The notes under the pieces: model-generated | Database searches by the model: none | What the model saw: only the letters and a program-made list of their open reading frames with translations | What the model was told of the DNA's origin: nothing | Part shown: in pieces, positions 5,864 through 5,977 of the stretch | How positions within the stretch are numbered: position 1 is the stretch's first letter | Layout: each line of letters starts with the position of its first letter | Assembly: GCA_017629415.1 (NCBI GenBank) | Contig: JAGBXG010000151.1 | Span: forward strand, 1-5,977 | From: Pseudomonadota bacterium | GTDB lineage: Bacteria; Myxococcota; Bradymonadia; UBA4248 | Length of the DNA stretch: 5,977 nt | Direction: 5' to 3' | Position numbers and translations under genes: made by a program

Positions 5864-5892
5864 AAAGGCGGTCCAATTGGCCGCCTTTTTTT
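5864..5892 (+). terminator. Rho-independent terminator of the tRNA transcript
   Basis: AAAGGCGG (5864-5871) pairs with CCGCCTTT (5881-5888). A one-base T bulge separates it from the inner pair CC/GG (5873-5874, 5879-5880) around AATT. The stem runs into a T7 tract (5886-5892). It begins 8 nt after the mature tRNA 3' end, so the tRNA is the last and probably the only gene of its transcript. Confidence 0.9.
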
Positions 5893-5977
5893 GTATCTAA
5901 ACAACGTTAAAAAAACGATTGCAAGCTTAAATCAACACAAAATAGTGTTATACACTCGCTAACAATCGTCATAAACG
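5893..5977. other. AT-rich tail with operator-like half-sites; no gene seen
   Basis: No open frame of note starts here. The segment contains AACAC (5934-5938), GTGTT (5945-5949) and ACACT (5952-5956). These form two alternative inverted repeats: AACAC-N6-GTGTT and AGTGT-TAT-ACACT (5944-5956). ACGATTG (5915-5921) and CAATCGT (5963-5969) form a wider 7-bp inverted pair enclosing them. A TATACA at 5949-5954 could be a -10 for a gene beyond the window, but no -35 at the proper distance is convincing. Confidence 0.35.

Noticed and set aside
5780..5962. Plus-strand open frame of 60 codons starting just before the tRNA
   Set aside because: It is a translation of the tRNA gene and its terminator.
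1..5977. CRISPR array, insertion sequence or phage attachment site at the tRNA
   Set aside because: No regularly spaced repeats, transposase or integrase reading frame, or duplicated tRNA 3' end is visible in the window.

Overview
The window comes from a bacterium with mid-range GC (mid-40s percent by eye). It is probably Gram-negative, because its largest gene encodes a very long exported lipoprotein. The Asp/Pro/Gly-rich linker, the serial IPT/TIG repeats and an anti-sigma-like single-pass membrane protein resemble proteins of Myxococcota, Bradymonadales and other former deltaproteobacteria. That placement is an inference from protein style; no marker gene here fixes the taxonomy.

Layout from left to right: (1) the last 36 codons of an unrecognised plus-strand gene (2-112). 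(2) A hairpin (121-142) whose U-rich tail lies on the minus strand. (3) A minus-strand gene (185-943) for an anti-sigma-factor-like, single-pass membrane protein. It has a perfect -10 hexamer and a Shine-Dalgarno that selects the second of two in-frame ATGs. (4) A 230-nt non-coding gap (944-1173) holding a GC-rich imperfect hairpin. (5) A tight three-gene minus-strand operon, transcribed from right to left: a 1057-aa IPT/TIG-repeat lipoprotein (2357-5530), a 90-aa PqqD-like RRE protein (2079-2351) and a 299-aa HprK-related P-loop kinase (1174-2073), with 5-nt gaps between genes. (6) A divergent intergenic region (5531-5781). It carries a duplicated ribosome-binding segment with a six-codon minigene just before the lipoprotein, and a strong stringent-type promoter facing the other way. 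(7) A CAT-anticodon tRNA gene (5782-5855) with its own terminator (5864-5892). (8) A short AT-rich tail with operator-like half-sites.

The most interesting unit is the operon. PqqD-like RiPP-recognition proteins next to HprK-like kinases suggest a peptide- or protein-modifying pair in which the PqqD protein captures a substrate and the kinase phosphorylates it. Here the pair lies directly behind a giant surface lipoprotein, with no visible precursor peptide, radical-SAM enzyme, asparagine-synthetase-like cyclase or protease. Whether the lipoprotein is the substrate, the display scaffold or only a co-regulated neighbour cannot be settled from sequence alone.
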